A DNA stretch of 30,654 bases, from positions 1 to 30,654 of the forward strand of contig JAZUNS010000046.1 of NCBI GenBank assembly GCA_045604285.1. The letters are read 5' to 3'. Below the pieces are notes generated by a model that saw nothing but the letters and a program-made list of their open reading frames with translations, was not told where the DNA came from and did no database searches. Below are positions 1-7,136 of this stretch, in pieces (positions within the stretch are counted from its first letter, which is position 1; the number at the start of each line of letters is the position of its first letter). Made by a program: the position numbers and the translations under genes. The stretch comes from SIG636 sp045604285 (GTDB lineage: Bacteria; Bacillota; Clostridia; Oscillospirales; CAG-382).

Positions 1-111
1 AACGGCGGTATAGCTGCCTTCCTCAACGCTAAGGCTTAAATTGTCAAAAATCTTTTCCTGTCCTTCCTCATCGTAGGAAAAAACAAGACCTTTTATATCA
101 ATGTAAGACAT
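1..111 (-). CDS. ABC transporter ATP-binding protein, EcfA-like (N-terminal fragment)
   Basis: Only the first 37 residues lie in the window; the gene runs off the left edge. The ATG is at 111 on the minus strand, and the peptide opens with MSYIDIKGLVFSYDEEG and continues to the beta strand just before where a Walker A motif is expected. The pattern 'I.I.GL.FSY....' followed by 'F.NLSLSVEEGSYTAV' is typical of ABC ATPases, and especially of the energy-coupling-factor ATPases EcfA1/EcfA2, which power vitamin uptake with EcfT and a substrate-binding S component. It starts 8 bases after the stop of the methyltransferase gene and is probably the next gene of the same operon. The exact subfamily cannot be settled from this fragment. 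Confidence 0.75.
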   Translation of the reverse strand, partial: MSYIDIKGLVFSYDEEGQEKIFDNLSLSVEEGSYTAV

Positions 112-119
112 TAGTAACC

Positions 120-980
120 TCAAACCGTCCAGCGGCTGGATGCGCCGCAGGGCAGACACAAGCCGCTTTTAACAACGGGCAAGCCAAGCTCGTCACTTTC
201 CACCCTGCCGCCGAAGCGTTTTGTAAGGGCGTCGCCCAAAATGTAACCGCAGGTGGAAGGGGAAAGCCCCGCCGTATATGAATTTAAAAGAACAAACAAT
301 GGCTCGTCGGAAAGCAAGGGAACCAAATCCGCAACCAAGCCGCAAAGGTCGTTTTCCAATGACCACTTTTCGCCGTTAGGCCCTCTCCCGTAGGAGGGCG
401 GGTCAAGAATAATAGCGTCGTATTTGTTGCCCCTGCGTATCTCTCTGTGAACAAACTTAAAGCAATCATCCACTATGTAGCGTATGCCGTCCTGCCTTAC
501 GCCGCTAAGCGCCGCATTGGTCTTTGCCCTGGCAACCATGCCCTTAGAGGCGTCCACGTGGCACACAAAAGCGCCTGCCAACGCCGCCGCAACCGAGGCA
601 CCGCCCGTATAGGCAAACAAATTAAGCAGCTTTATTCTTCTGCCGCTTTTGCGGATAAGGTCAGAAAACCAATCCCAATTAGCCGCCTGCTCGGGGAAAA
701 CGCCGGTATGCTTAAAGCCCATGGGGGATACGGAAAACTTCATGCTGTTGCCGTAGCTTATCACCCATTCCTCGGGCATATCCTTTTTAACCCAGCTGCC
801 GCCCCCGCCGGAGGCCCTTGTATAAATGCCGTGGGCAGACTTCCACTCCGCCCCCTCGCCGCCGCCCCATATTATCTGGGGATCGGGACGAACCAACACG
901 TAATCACCCCATTTTTCAAGCCGCTTGCCGCCACCTGCATCAATAAGGGTGTAATCTTTCCAATTAGAAGCTATATACAT
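120..980 (-). CDS. class I SAM-dependent methyltransferase, RlmI-like (COG1092 type)
   Basis: A 286-residue protein with a Rossmann methyltransferase core. The SAM-binding motif I is LLNLFAYTGGAS (about 118-129), an acidic residue follows at the end of the next strand (HVDASKG, about 141-147), and the catalytic motif IV is DPPSYGRG (193-200). DPPSYG and the preceding NLFAYTG are typical of the RlmI/RlmK group of 23S rRNA methyltransferases and their stand-alone relatives (Methyltrans_SAM, PF10672). The N-terminal 90 residues are unlike a standard PUA domain, so rRNA m5C activity should not be assumed; the substrate is unknown. The ATG follows GAGGAAAG at a normal distance. The gene sits 15 bases after ruvB and probably shares its transcript. 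Family assignment is firm, substrate open. Confidence 0.85.
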   Translation of the reverse strand: MYIASNWKDYTLIDAGGGKRLEKWGDYVLVRPDPQIIWGGGEGAEWKSAHGIYTRASGGGGSWVKKDMPEEWVISYGNSMKFSVSPMGFKHTGVFPEQAANWDWFSDLIRKSGRRIKLLNLFAYTGGASVAAALAGAFVCHVDASKGMVARAKTNAALSGVRQDGIRYIVDDCFKFVHREIRRGNKYDAIILDPPSYGRGPNGEKWSLENDLCGLVADLVPLLSDEPLFVLLNSYTAGLSPSTCGYILGDALTKRFGGRVESDELGLPVVKSGLCLPCGASSRWTV

Positions 981-995
981 AAAGCTTTCCTCGCT

Positions 996-2063
996 TTAGT
1001 CGTCAAAAAATTTTGTTTGCTCTGCCGTGCCCTTGGGTGCAACAAGCCCCAAATGACGGTAGGCACCCGCCGTAGCACAGCGCCCTCTGGGTGTTCTGTT
1101 TAAAAACCCAAGCTGCAGCAGGTACGGCTCGTAAACGTCCTCAAGGGTAACCGCTTCCTCACCCGTTACCGCTGCCAGCGTCTCAAGCCCCACGGGCCCG
1201 CCGCCAAAATGCTTTATTATGGCGGTAAGCATCCGTCTGTCGGTGCTGTCAAGGCCCAGCTCGTCAATATCCAAGCTGCCAAGCGCTCTGTCTGCAATGG
1301 CACGGTCTATAACGCCGTCACCTATAACCTGGGCAAAGTCACGCACACGCTTTAACAGCCTGTTGGCTATACGGGGCGTGCCTCTGCTTCTGCCGGCTAT
1401 TTCCAAAGCCCCCTCCCGGGAGATTTCAATGCCCAATATCCCCGCACTTCTGGTCACTATCTGCCCCAGCTCTTCAGGGGTATACATCTCCAAACGGAAA
1501 AGCATACCAAACCTATCACGGAGCGGGGAGGAAAGCTGACCCGCCCGTGTGGTTGCGCCTATCAGCGTAAAGGGCTTAAGGGGTATGCGTATACTGCGTG
1601 CCGCAGGTCCCTTGCCCATCATAAGGTCAAGGGCAAAGTCCTCCATAGCGGAATAAAGCACCTCTTCCACCTGACGGGGAAGTCTGTGTATCTCGTCTAT
1701 AAACAGTATGTCGTTCCTTCCCAGGGTGGTAAGCAACGCTGCCAGATCGCGGCTTTTTTCTATGGCGGGGCCGGAGGTAACCTTTAGGTTTACCCCAAGC
1801 TCTTCGGCAATTATCATAGATAAGGTGGTTTTGCCCAAGCCGGGTGGGCCGTGCAACAAAACGTGGTCAAGATTGTCGCACCTCTCCTTGGCGGCGGCAA
1901 TAAATACCGAAAGGTTTTCCTTAACCTTTTCCTGCCCCACGTAGTCCTCTATGCACTTGGGACGCAAAGAGTTTTCGTTTTCTGCATCCTCTGCGGAAAA
2001 ACCGCTGTCCATTATTCGGCTTTCGTAATCAAATTCGTATTCACTACCCGTATTAAGCGGCAT
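996..2063 (-). CDS. ruvB: Holliday junction branch migration ATPase RuvB
   Basis: RuvB is the AAA+ motor that, with RuvA, drives branch migration of Holliday junctions during recombinational repair. The 355-residue protein has Walker A GPPGLGKT (about 72-79), Walker B LFIDEIHR (about 121-128), the sensor region GATTRAG, the arginine-finger stretch SPLRDRFG, sensor 2 RGTPRIANRLLKR, and a C-terminal winged helix with GGGPVGLETLA. I chose the ATG at 2063 because AGGAGG lies 7 bases upstream; an in-frame TTG at 2081 precedes that ribosome binding site and is not a likely start. The protein has an acidic N-terminal extension of about 25 residues before the conserved core. It lies 19 bases after ruvA in a ruvC-ruvA-ruvB operon. 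Confidence 0.97.
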   Translation of the reverse strand: MPLNTGSEYEFDYESRIMDSGFSAEDAENENSLRPKCIEDYVGQEKVKENLSVFIAAAKERCDNLDHVLLHGPPGLGKTTLSMIIAEELGVNLKVTSGPAIEKSRDLAALLTTLGRNDILFIDEIHRLPRQVEEVLYSAMEDFALDLMMGKGPAARSIRIPLKPFTLIGATTRAGQLSSPLRDRFGMLFRLEMYTPEELGQIVTRSAGILGIEISREGALEIAGRSRGTPRIANRLLKRVRDFAQVIGDGVIDRAIADRALGSLDIDELGLDSTDRRMLTAIIKHFGGGPVGLETLAAVTGEEAVTLEDVYEPYLLQLGFLNRTPRGRCATAGAYRHLGLVAPKGTAEQTKFFDD

Positions 2064-2082
2064 CTCTGCGCCTCCTTTCAAT

Positions 2083-2667
2083 TTATATTCTGTTAAGACG
2101 CTTAAGCGCCTCGCCTATCTTTTCCTCTAAGGGTAACGCCGCAGGCAGCCCCTTAAGTGCCGCCGTAGCCTCATCCCTGCGGAAACCCAATACCATAAGG
2201 GCATCCATGGCGTCGTTATCCACACTGCCCGAGGCAACTGCGCCGCCGTCTGCGCTGTCAATAGCGGTAAGCTTGCCGCTAAGCTCAAGTATAATCTTCT
2301 GGGCGGTCTTAAGCCCCACGCCTTGAGCGCGGCTTATGGCCTTGGCGTCCCCTGCGTTTATCGCCGCCGTAAGGCTTTGTACCGTAAGCCCCGTAAGTAT
2401 GGCACCTGCTGCCTTGGGACCTACGCCGGATACGCCTATAAGCATTTTAAACAGCCCCAGCTCCTCCTCCGTGGCAAAGCCGTAAAGCTCCATAACGTCC
2501 TCACGCACGTTCATGTAGGTGTAAAGCAACGCCTCGCCGCCGTAATGGGGCGCCAGCGCCGAATGGGTGCTGCCGCTTACCCATAGCTTATAGCAAACAC
2601 CGCCGCAGTCAATAGCGGCAAAATCGTTGGCAAGGGTCACAAGCTTGCCCTTTATATAATAAAACAT
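2083..2667 (-). CDS. ruvA: Holliday junction DNA helicase subunit RuvA
   Basis: RuvA binds four-way junctions as a tetramer and loads the RuvB motor. The 194-residue protein has the family's usual length and three-part layout: an N-terminal OB fold beginning MFYYIKGKLV and containing YTYMNVREDVMELYGF, tandem helix-hairpin-helix motifs (LIGVSGVGPKAA at about 77-88 and AQGVGLKTAQKII at about 114-126), a variable acidic linker near 140-150, and a small C-terminal domain (DAMDALMVLGFRRDEA) that contacts RuvB. It starts 3 bases after the ruvC stop and precedes ruvB, so the three are very probably co-transcribed and translationally coupled. Confidence 0.97.
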   Translation of the reverse strand: MFYYIKGKLVTLANDFAAIDCGGVCYKLWVSGSTHSALAPHYGGEALLYTYMNVREDVMELYGFATEEELGLFKMLIGVSGVGPKAAGAILTGLTVQSLTAAINAGDAKAISRAQGVGLKTAQKIILELSGKLTAIDSADGGAVASGSVDNDAMDALMVLGFRRDEATAALKGLPAALPLEEKIGEALKRLNRI

Positions 2668-2670
2668 ATC

Positions 2671-3159
2671 CTATCTCCATCCGTAATTGTGGGAAACAAA
2701 ATTAGCGTGGCAAATGGCTATTGCCAGCGCATCTGCCGTATCGTCGGGCTTGGGCACCTCGGCAAGATTTAAAAGCAGCTTTGTCATGTACATTATCTGC
2801 CCCTTTTCCGCCCTGCCGTAGCCCACAAGATTTTGCTTTACCTGTAGGGGCGTGTACTCGTAAACGTCAACGCCGCATTGCTCCGCCGCCAGCAGTATAA
2901 CGCCGCGGCATTGGGCAACGTCAATGGCGGTCTTGGCGTTTTTGTTAAAAGACAGCTCCTCTATCGCCAAAACGTCGGGCTTGTGCCGCTTAAGAATAGC
3001 CAAAACGTCATCGTATATCTGCTTTATGCGCTTTTCCAGCAGGGAGTGGGGCTTGGTAATAACCGCCCCGTATTCCAGCGCCCTAAAAGAGCCGCCCTCG
3101 GCAGATATCACCCCGTAACCCACCGTGGCAAGGCCCGGATCTATGCCCAAAATAACCAT
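2671..3159 (-). CDS. ruvC: Holliday junction resolvase RuvC
   Basis: RuvC is the endonuclease that cuts Holliday junctions symmetrically. The 162-residue protein carries the four expected acidic catalytic residues: Asp7 in GIDPGLATVGYG, Glu67/68 in AIEELSFNKN, and Asp140/Asp143 in KPDDTADALAIA. It has an RNase H-like fold and the usual family length. The ATG at 3159 is the first codon of an operon; a GGGGGTAG stretch about 12 bases upstream is the only visible ribosome binding site, weaker than those of its neighbours. A consensus sigma-A promoter lies just upstream. The ruvC-ruvA-ruvB order is common in Firmicutes. Confidence 0.97.
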   Translation of the reverse strand: MVILGIDPGLATVGYGVISAEGGSFRALEYGAVITKPHSLLEKRIKQIYDDVLAILKRHKPDVLAIEELSFNKNAKTAIDVAQCRGVILLAAEQCGVDVYEYTPLQVKQNLVGYGRAEKGQIMYMTKLLLNLAEVPKPDDTADALAIAICHANFVSHNYGWR

Positions 3160-3210
3160 AAAACCGATACTACCCCCACACTACTCCACATAATTATCCA
3201 TATTCAACTT

Positions 3211-3239
3211 ATTGTATCACAATCTAAAAATATAGTCAA
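3211..3239 (-). promoter_or_regulatory. sigma-A promoter of the ruvCAB operon
   Basis: On the minus strand the -35 box is TTGACT (3239-3234), then 17 bases, then the -10 box TACAAT (3216-3211). Transcription should begin near 3204, leaving a leader of about 45 bases before ruvC. No LexA-type palindrome overlaps the boxes that I can see. Confidence 0.8.
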
Positions 3240-3286
3240 CAACAAAGGGTAATGAAAATCAAAAAATATTAAATTTAAAAAACCTC

Positions 3287-3315
3287 TTGCCAAAATCAAG
3301 CTTTTATATTATTAT
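3287..3315 (+). promoter_or_regulatory. promoter of acpP
   Basis: TTGCCA at 3287-3292, a 17-base spacer and TATTAT at 3310-3315 give a good sigma-A promoter pointing at acpP. It is divergent from the ruvC promoter, with about 50 bases between the two -35 boxes. Confidence 0.65.
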
Positions 3316-3325
3316 AGAAGAGTGT

Positions 3326-3339
3326 GGTTGATACCAACC
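3326..3339 (+). promoter_or_regulatory. inverted repeat in the acpP leader, possible operator
   Basis: GGTTG-ATAC-CAACC is a perfect 5-bp inverted repeat with a 4-base centre. It lies 11 bases past the -10 box, so it overlaps the expected transcription start or early leader. Fatty acid genes of Firmicutes are often controlled by FapR or FabT, but this does not match the consensus operators I know, so a regulator cannot be named. Confidence 0.3.
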
Positions 3340-3376
3340 CCCTCATTTTTACGTATTTATTGGAGGTTATTTAGTA

Positions 3377-3610
3377 ATGAAAGACAGAATAATTGAGGTA
3401 CTTGCAAAACAACTTAGAATTGATCCTTCCGAGATAAATGAAAACAGCAATATAATGGAAGATTTGGGCGCAGACTCTCTTGACCTTGTTGAGATTCTTA
3501 TGACTCTTGAGAGTGAAATGGGCATTGTTATCTCTGACGAAGACGCTCTTACCCTTAAGACTGTTGGCGACGTTGAAGTATATCTTAACAGAGTACTTGG
3601 CGACAAATAA
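3377..3610 (+). CDS. acpP: acyl carrier protein
   Basis: A small acidic protein of 77 residues that carries growing acyl chains as phosphopantetheine thioesters in fatty acid synthesis. The attachment serine is Ser34 in the canonical motif GADSLDLVEI, and the helix II/III pattern (ESEMGIVISDEDA) fits a four-helix ACP. GGAGG at 3362-3366 lies 10 bases before the ATG. Codon choice is less GC-rich than in the following gene, as expected for a highly expressed housekeeping gene. Its TAA overlaps by one base the ATG of the HAD phosphatase. No other fatty acid gene is adjacent. Confidence 0.97.
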   Translation: MKDRIIEVLAKQLRIDPSEINENSNIMEDLGADSLDLVEILMTLESEMGIVISDEDALTLKTVGDVEVYLNRVLGDK

Positions 3611-4257
3611 TGAAATACGATGCAGTAATTTTTGACCTTGACGGCACATTGCTTGACACGCTGGAGGATCTCTCCGGCGCTGTCGGTTATGCGCTTTCAA
3701 GGTTTTCTTTTCCCGCCCTTACCACCGAGCAGGTCCGTGCCCGTATAGGCGACGGCGCCTATAAGCTTTTGGAGCGTTGCTGTCCCCCCGGAACGGATGA
3801 AGCCACGGTAAAAGAGGCGCTGGCAATGTTTGTAAGCTATTATAAAGAGCATCCTGCGGTAAACACCGTCCCCTACAAGGGCGTGCCGGAGCTGCTTGCC
3901 CGGCTTAAGGCGGCAGGGGTGCCCGTTGCGGTGGCAAGCAACAAGGATGACCCCTTTGTAAAGTATCTTGTAAATGAATTTTTCCCGGGGCTGGTGGTTG
4001 CCGCCTGCGGCAAAAGTGATGACAGAAGACGCAAGCCCTCTCCGGATATTCCCAACGCCGCAATGGCGGGGCTTGGCATAAAGGCAGAGAAGGTCTTGTA
4101 CGTGGGTGATTCCCTTACGGACAAGCTAACCGCAGAGACCTGCGGCTTTGACTTTTTGTTTGTTCCTTGGGGCTACGGCTTTGCGGATAAAATACTGCCT
4201 GCACCTACCGCAAAAAATCCCGCACATATAGGCAAAATTATCCTTGGCGGTACTTGA
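3610..4257 (+). CDS. HAD superfamily phosphatase, phosphoglycolate phosphatase-like
   Basis: A 215-residue HAD hydrolase of subfamily IA. All four motifs are visible: DLDGTLLD with nucleophile Asp9 and general acid Asp11, VASNKDD with Ser110, Lys142 in RKPSPD, and GDSLTD with Asp167 and Asp171. The cap between about 15 and 85 is helical, as in Gph and PgmB relatives. Gph-type enzymes dephosphorylate 2-phosphoglycolate or other small phosphosugars; the substrate cannot be read from sequence. The ATG overlaps the acpP stop codon by one base (TAATG) and there is no separate strong ribosome binding site, so translation is probably coupled to acpP. Confidence 0.88.
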   Translation: MKYDAVIFDLDGTLLDTLEDLSGAVGYALSRFSFPALTTEQVRARIGDGAYKLLERCCPPGTDEATVKEALAMFVSYYKEHPAVNTVPYKGVPELLARLKAAGVPVAVASNKDDPFVKYLVNEFFPGLVVAACGKSDDRRRKPSPDIPNAAMAGLGIKAEKVLYVGDSLTDKLTAETCGFDFLFVPWGYGFADKILPAPTAKNPAHIGKIILGGT

Positions 4258-4282
4258 TTTTTACACAAGCATAAAGTATAAT
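4254..4282 (+). promoter_or_regulatory. promoter of the nagA operon
   Basis: TTGATT at 4254-4259, a 17-base spacer and a perfect TATAAT at 4277-4282. The -35 box overlaps the stop codon of the upstream HAD gene. I see no cre-like or NagR-like site in the short leader. Confidence 0.75.
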
Positions 4283-4310
4283 GATATAAAGTTGATTATA
4301 AGGAGGATGT

Positions 4311-5456
4311 TTGGCTTTGAAATACATAAAAAACGCAAAAATAATACTTAAAGATCGTATCGTAGAAGGCAAGGCGCTGGCTTATGACGAAAAAATAAGC
4401 GGCGTTGTATGCCCCTGCAGCATCCCTGCAGATGCTGAGGTTATCGATGCAAAGGGCGGCTACGTTGCCCCCGGTTTTATCGACATACATATTCACGGCT
4501 ATCTTGGTGAGGATGCCTCCGACGGTAAGGCAGAGGGTATCCGCAAAATGGCAGAGGGCATCGTTAAAAACGGTGTAACCGGTTGGTTGCCCACTACCAT
4601 GACCGTTTCCGTAGCAGAGCTTACCAAGGCGTTTGATACTATCGGCGCATTGCAGGAAGAAAGCAAAAGCTGGAACGGTGCCGCAATCCTCGGCGTTAAC
4701 GCTGAAGGCCCCTACATCAACGCTAAAAAGAAGGGGGCCCAGGCAGAGGAGCATATACTTGTTCCCAACGCTGATTTCTTTAGAAAATACGGCAAGCTTA
4801 TAAAGATCGCTACCATGGCTCCCGAGCAGGATGCGGATTACGCCGCTATAAGAGAGCTTAAGGAAGAAACCGGTATACTCATCTCCATGGGTCACACCAA
4901 CGCCACCTTTGAGCAGGCTGTTGAAGCTACCGCCAATGGTGTAGGCCACGTAACCCACTTGTTCAACGCTCAGACTCCTCTTACTCACAGAGCGCCCGGC
5001 GTTGTAGGTGCGGCACTTACTACCGACGTTTCCGTAGAGCTTATCTGCGATACCTTCCATATCCATAAGGGTCTGTTCTCCCTTATCGCTAAGGTAAAGG
5101 GCGACAAGCTTTGCCTTATTACCGACTGTACCCGTGCAGGCGGTATGCCCGACGGCGAGTATGAGCTTGGCGGTCAGAAGTTCTATCTTAAGGGTATTGA
5201 ATGCCTCCTTGAGGACGGCACCATAGCAGGCAGCGTGCTTAAGCTTAACGACGCTGTTCGTAACGTGCTTAACAACACCGACCTTCCCCTTTATCAGGTT
5301 GTTAACGCTGCATCCCTTAACCCCGCAACGGCTATCGGCGTGGCGGATACAAAGGGCTCTATCGAAAGCGGCAAGGATGCTGACCTTGTTATCTTTGATG
5401 AAAATATTAATATACAAAAAACCATTATAGGAGGCACAGTACGCTATGAAGCTTAA
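4311..5456 (+). CDS. nagA: N-acetylglucosamine-6-phosphate deacetylase
   Basis: NagA removes the acetyl group from GlcNAc-6-phosphate, feeding amino sugars into glycolysis and wall synthesis. The 381-residue protein is an amidohydrolase: metal site HIH (His60, His62) in GFIDIHIHGYLG, metal ligand Glu132 in AEGPYINAKKKGA, His195 in GHTNATFEQA, His216 in THLFNAQTPLTHRAPG, and catalytic Asp272 in TDCTRAGGMPDG. The start is a TTG. AGGAGG ends at 4306; TTG at 4311 gives MALKYIKN and TTG at 4317 gives MKYIKN, the latter closer to typical NagA N-termini and to normal spacing. An out-of-frame ATG at 4307 is a decoy. It overlaps the next gene by 11 bases. Codon use is strongly biased, suggesting high expression. 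Confidence 0.95.
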   Translation: MALKYIKNAKIILKDRIVEGKALAYDEKISGVVCPCSIPADAEVIDAKGGYVAPGFIDIHIHGYLGEDASDGKAEGIRKMAEGIVKNGVTGWLPTTMTVSVAELTKAFDTIGALQEESKSWNGAAILGVNAEGPYINAKKKGAQAEEHILVPNADFFRKYGKLIKIATMAPEQDADYAAIRELKEETGILISMGHTNATFEQAVEATANGVGHVTHLFNAQTPLTHRAPGVVGAALTTDVSVELICDTFHIHKGLFSLIAKVKGDKLCLITDCTRAGGMPDGEYELGGQKFYLKGIECLLEDGTIAGSVLKLNDAVRNVLNNTDLPLYQVVNAASLNPATAIGVADTKGSIESGKDADLVIFDENINIQKTIIGGTVRYEA

Positions 5457-6819
5457 GGTTACCCCCATTCTCGATCCCCAGTTTGCACCCATGTCCGTTG
5501 TGTGCAGAGATTTTGAAGAGGCTGTTAAGGCAGATGGTCAGGACGTTGTTATAGGCGTTGTTCGCAACAACGAATACACCTCCGTTTATAAGACCCGCAT
5601 CTACAAAGAAGGCACCGGTAAGGACGAAGAAAACTACAGATATATTGAACGTCTTGTAAAGACCATGCTTTGGGTTTACGGCGGCTATAAGATAATCCTT
5701 GCAGGCGCACCCGTTCTTGGTGAGCGCATCGTTGCTGCGTATAAAGACGGCGGCGAAAGAGAATTTGACTATAAGTTTATGGAACGCGTTTACGAAAAGC
5801 CCTTTGAGGTTGTTCTTACCGATCTGGCTAACGCTCCCGAAAGATATGAAACCGCAAGTCCCATCGGCAGACATCTTGACGGTTGCCGTATAGGCTTTGA
5901 CGCAGGCGGCAGCGACAGAAAGGTTTCTGCTGTTGTTAACGGTGAATCCGTTTATTCCGAAGAAGTTGTTTGGTTCCCCAAGACCAATACAGATCCCAAG
6001 TATCACTACGAAGGCATCCTTAACGCTATGAAGACCGCAGCTTCCAAAATGCCCCGTGTTGACGCTATCGGCGTTTCCAGCGCAGGTATTTACGTTGATA
6101 ACCGTATAATGGTTGCTTCTCTCTTCCTTAAGGTTTCCGACGAGGACTTTGATAAGCACGTTAAGAATATGTATATCGACGTTGCAAAAGAAATAGGCGA
6201 CGTTCCCCTGGTTGTTGCTAACGACGGCGATGTTACCGCCCTTGCAGGTGCAATGTCCTTGGGTGACAACAACGTGGTTGGCGTGGCTATGGGTACCTCC
6301 GAAGCAGCAGGCTACGTTGACGGTGCAGGCAACATTACCGGCTGGCTTAACGAGCTTGCCTTTGTTCCCTGTGACTTCTGTCCCGACGCAATGGTTGACG
6401 AATGGTCCAGCGACTACGGCTGCGGCGTTAAGTATTTCTCTCAGGATGGCGTTATCAAGTACGCTCCCGCCGCAGGTATCGAGCTTGACGAAAGCCTCTC
6501 CCCTGCAGAAAAGCTTAAGGTTGTTCAAAAGCTTATGGAAGCAGGCGACGAACGTGCCGCTAAGGTATACAGCACCATCGGCGTATGCTTCGGCTATGCT
6601 ATCGCTTACTACGCTCGTTTCTACGATATCAAGCACATCCTTATTATGGGCCGTGTAACCTCCGGTGAGGGCGGCACCATCCTTCTTGGCAAGGCAAAGG
6701 AAGTTTTGGATACCGAATTCCCCGAGCTTGCAGCTAAGATCCAGCTTCACATTCCCGATGAAAAGAGCCGCCGCGTAGGTCAGTCTGTTGCAGCAGCTTC
6801 TCTTCCCGAACTTGCATAA
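5446..6819 (+). CDS. ROK/BadF-type ASKHA sugar kinase with N-terminal extension
   Basis: A 457-residue protein of the actin-like ATPase (ASKHA) kinase fold. After about 145 residues with no family signature comes phosphate-1 IGFDAGGSDRKVSAV (Asp152), then GVSSAGIYVDN (209-219), then ANDGDVTALAGA (about 258-269, with the catalytic Asp expected in the ND pair), and phosphate-2 AMGTSEAAGYVDG (about 281-293). The usual ROK zinc motif CxCGxxGC is absent; Cys309, Cys312 and Cys326 (CDFC and DYGCG) may substitute. AGGAGG lies 11 bases before the ATG, inside the end of nagA, so the two are coupled. That context suggests phosphorylation of N-acetylglucosamine or a related amino sugar; this is inference. 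Codon use is highly biased, like nagA. Confidence 0.8.
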   Translation: MKLKVTPILDPQFAPMSVVCRDFEEAVKADGQDVVIGVVRNNEYTSVYKTRIYKEGTGKDEENYRYIERLVKTMLWVYGGYKIILAGAPVLGERIVAAYKDGGEREFDYKFMERVYEKPFEVVLTDLANAPERYETASPIGRHLDGCRIGFDAGGSDRKVSAVVNGESVYSEEVVWFPKTNTDPKYHYEGILNAMKTAASKMPRVDAIGVSSAGIYVDNRIMVASLFLKVSDEDFDKHVKNMYIDVAKEIGDVPLVVANDGDVTALAGAMSLGDNNVVGVAMGTSEAAGYVDGAGNITGWLNELAFVPCDFCPDAMVDEWSSDYGCGVKYFSQDGVIKYAPAAGIELDESLSPAEKLKVVQKLMEAGDERAAKVYSTIGVCFGYAIAYYARFYDIKHILIMGRVTSGEGGTILLGKAKEVLDTEFPELAAKIQLHIPDEKSRRVGQSVAAASLPELA

Positions 6820-6838
6820 AAAAAACAATATACATAAC

Positions 6839-6866
6839 AAAAAGCCGCATAAATTGCGGCTTTTTT
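6839..6866 (+). terminator. rho-independent terminator of the nagA operon
   Basis: An AAAGCCGCA / TGCGGCTTT stem with a short AT-rich loop, followed by a run of T, begins about 20 bases after the kinase stop. Confidence 0.9.
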
Positions 6867-6894
6867 CGTTTTGCGGTGCAAAGTGCAGCCGCGC

Positions 6895-7079
6895 GTTATC
6901 ATAATAGTTAACACTACTACGCACAAGTAAATATGCACAAACTAAAAACCGAATTTTTGTGCAGGTATACAAAAAACTAAAAGCGGGGCTGATTGATGTT
7001 GACAGACGAAAAAATATAAAATAAAATAAATTTGTAAAAAGGGTGAGAGTTTTTTGCCTTTTGTTCGTCTTATATAGTG
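6895..7079 (+). repeat. 185-bp dispersed promoter-leader repeat, copy 1
   Basis: This stretch aligns without gaps to 30440-30624. I count 9 substitutions in 185 positions (about 95% identity), all before 7032; the last 48 bases are identical. From left to right it holds GTTATCATAATAGTTAAC, an 8-bp hairpin (TGCACAAA 6934-6941 with TTTGTGCA 6956-6963), a near-consensus promoter (6999-7027) and a transcribed leader with a core at 7042-7068. The repeat stops exactly at TATAGTG. It carries no coding region. In both places it follows a terminator and precedes a gene whose product starts with basic residues. Confidence 0.85.
6999..7027 (+). promoter_or_regulatory. promoter of the dockerin gene, inside repeat copy 1
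   Basis: TTGACA at 6999-7004, a 17-base spacer and TAAAAT at 7022-7027. The same boxes and spacing are kept in copy 2 although the spacer differs by two bases. Transcription should start near 7034, giving a leader of about 100 bases. Confidence 0.75.
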
Positions 7080-7113
7080 TAAGGCGGTTTTATATACCCG
7101 GGATTACACTATA
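7073..7113 (+). promoter_or_regulatory. leader inverted repeat before the dockerin gene
   Basis: TATAGTGTAA (7073-7082) and TTACACTATA (7104-7113) form a perfect 10-bp inverted repeat with a 21-base loop. The left arm begins in the conserved repeat and the right arm lies in unique sequence. It sits about 10 bases before the ribosome binding site AAGGAGG at 7122-7128, so it could be an operator or a leader hairpin. Confidence 0.6.
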
Positions 7114-7136
7114 ATACCTTAAAAGGAGGGTCTACA

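Noticed and set aside
7042..7057. Possible sigma-54 promoter in the leader core (GG...GC pattern)
   Set aside because: The GG and GC are separated by 12 bases, while sigma-54 needs 10, and a good sigma-A promoter lies upstream.
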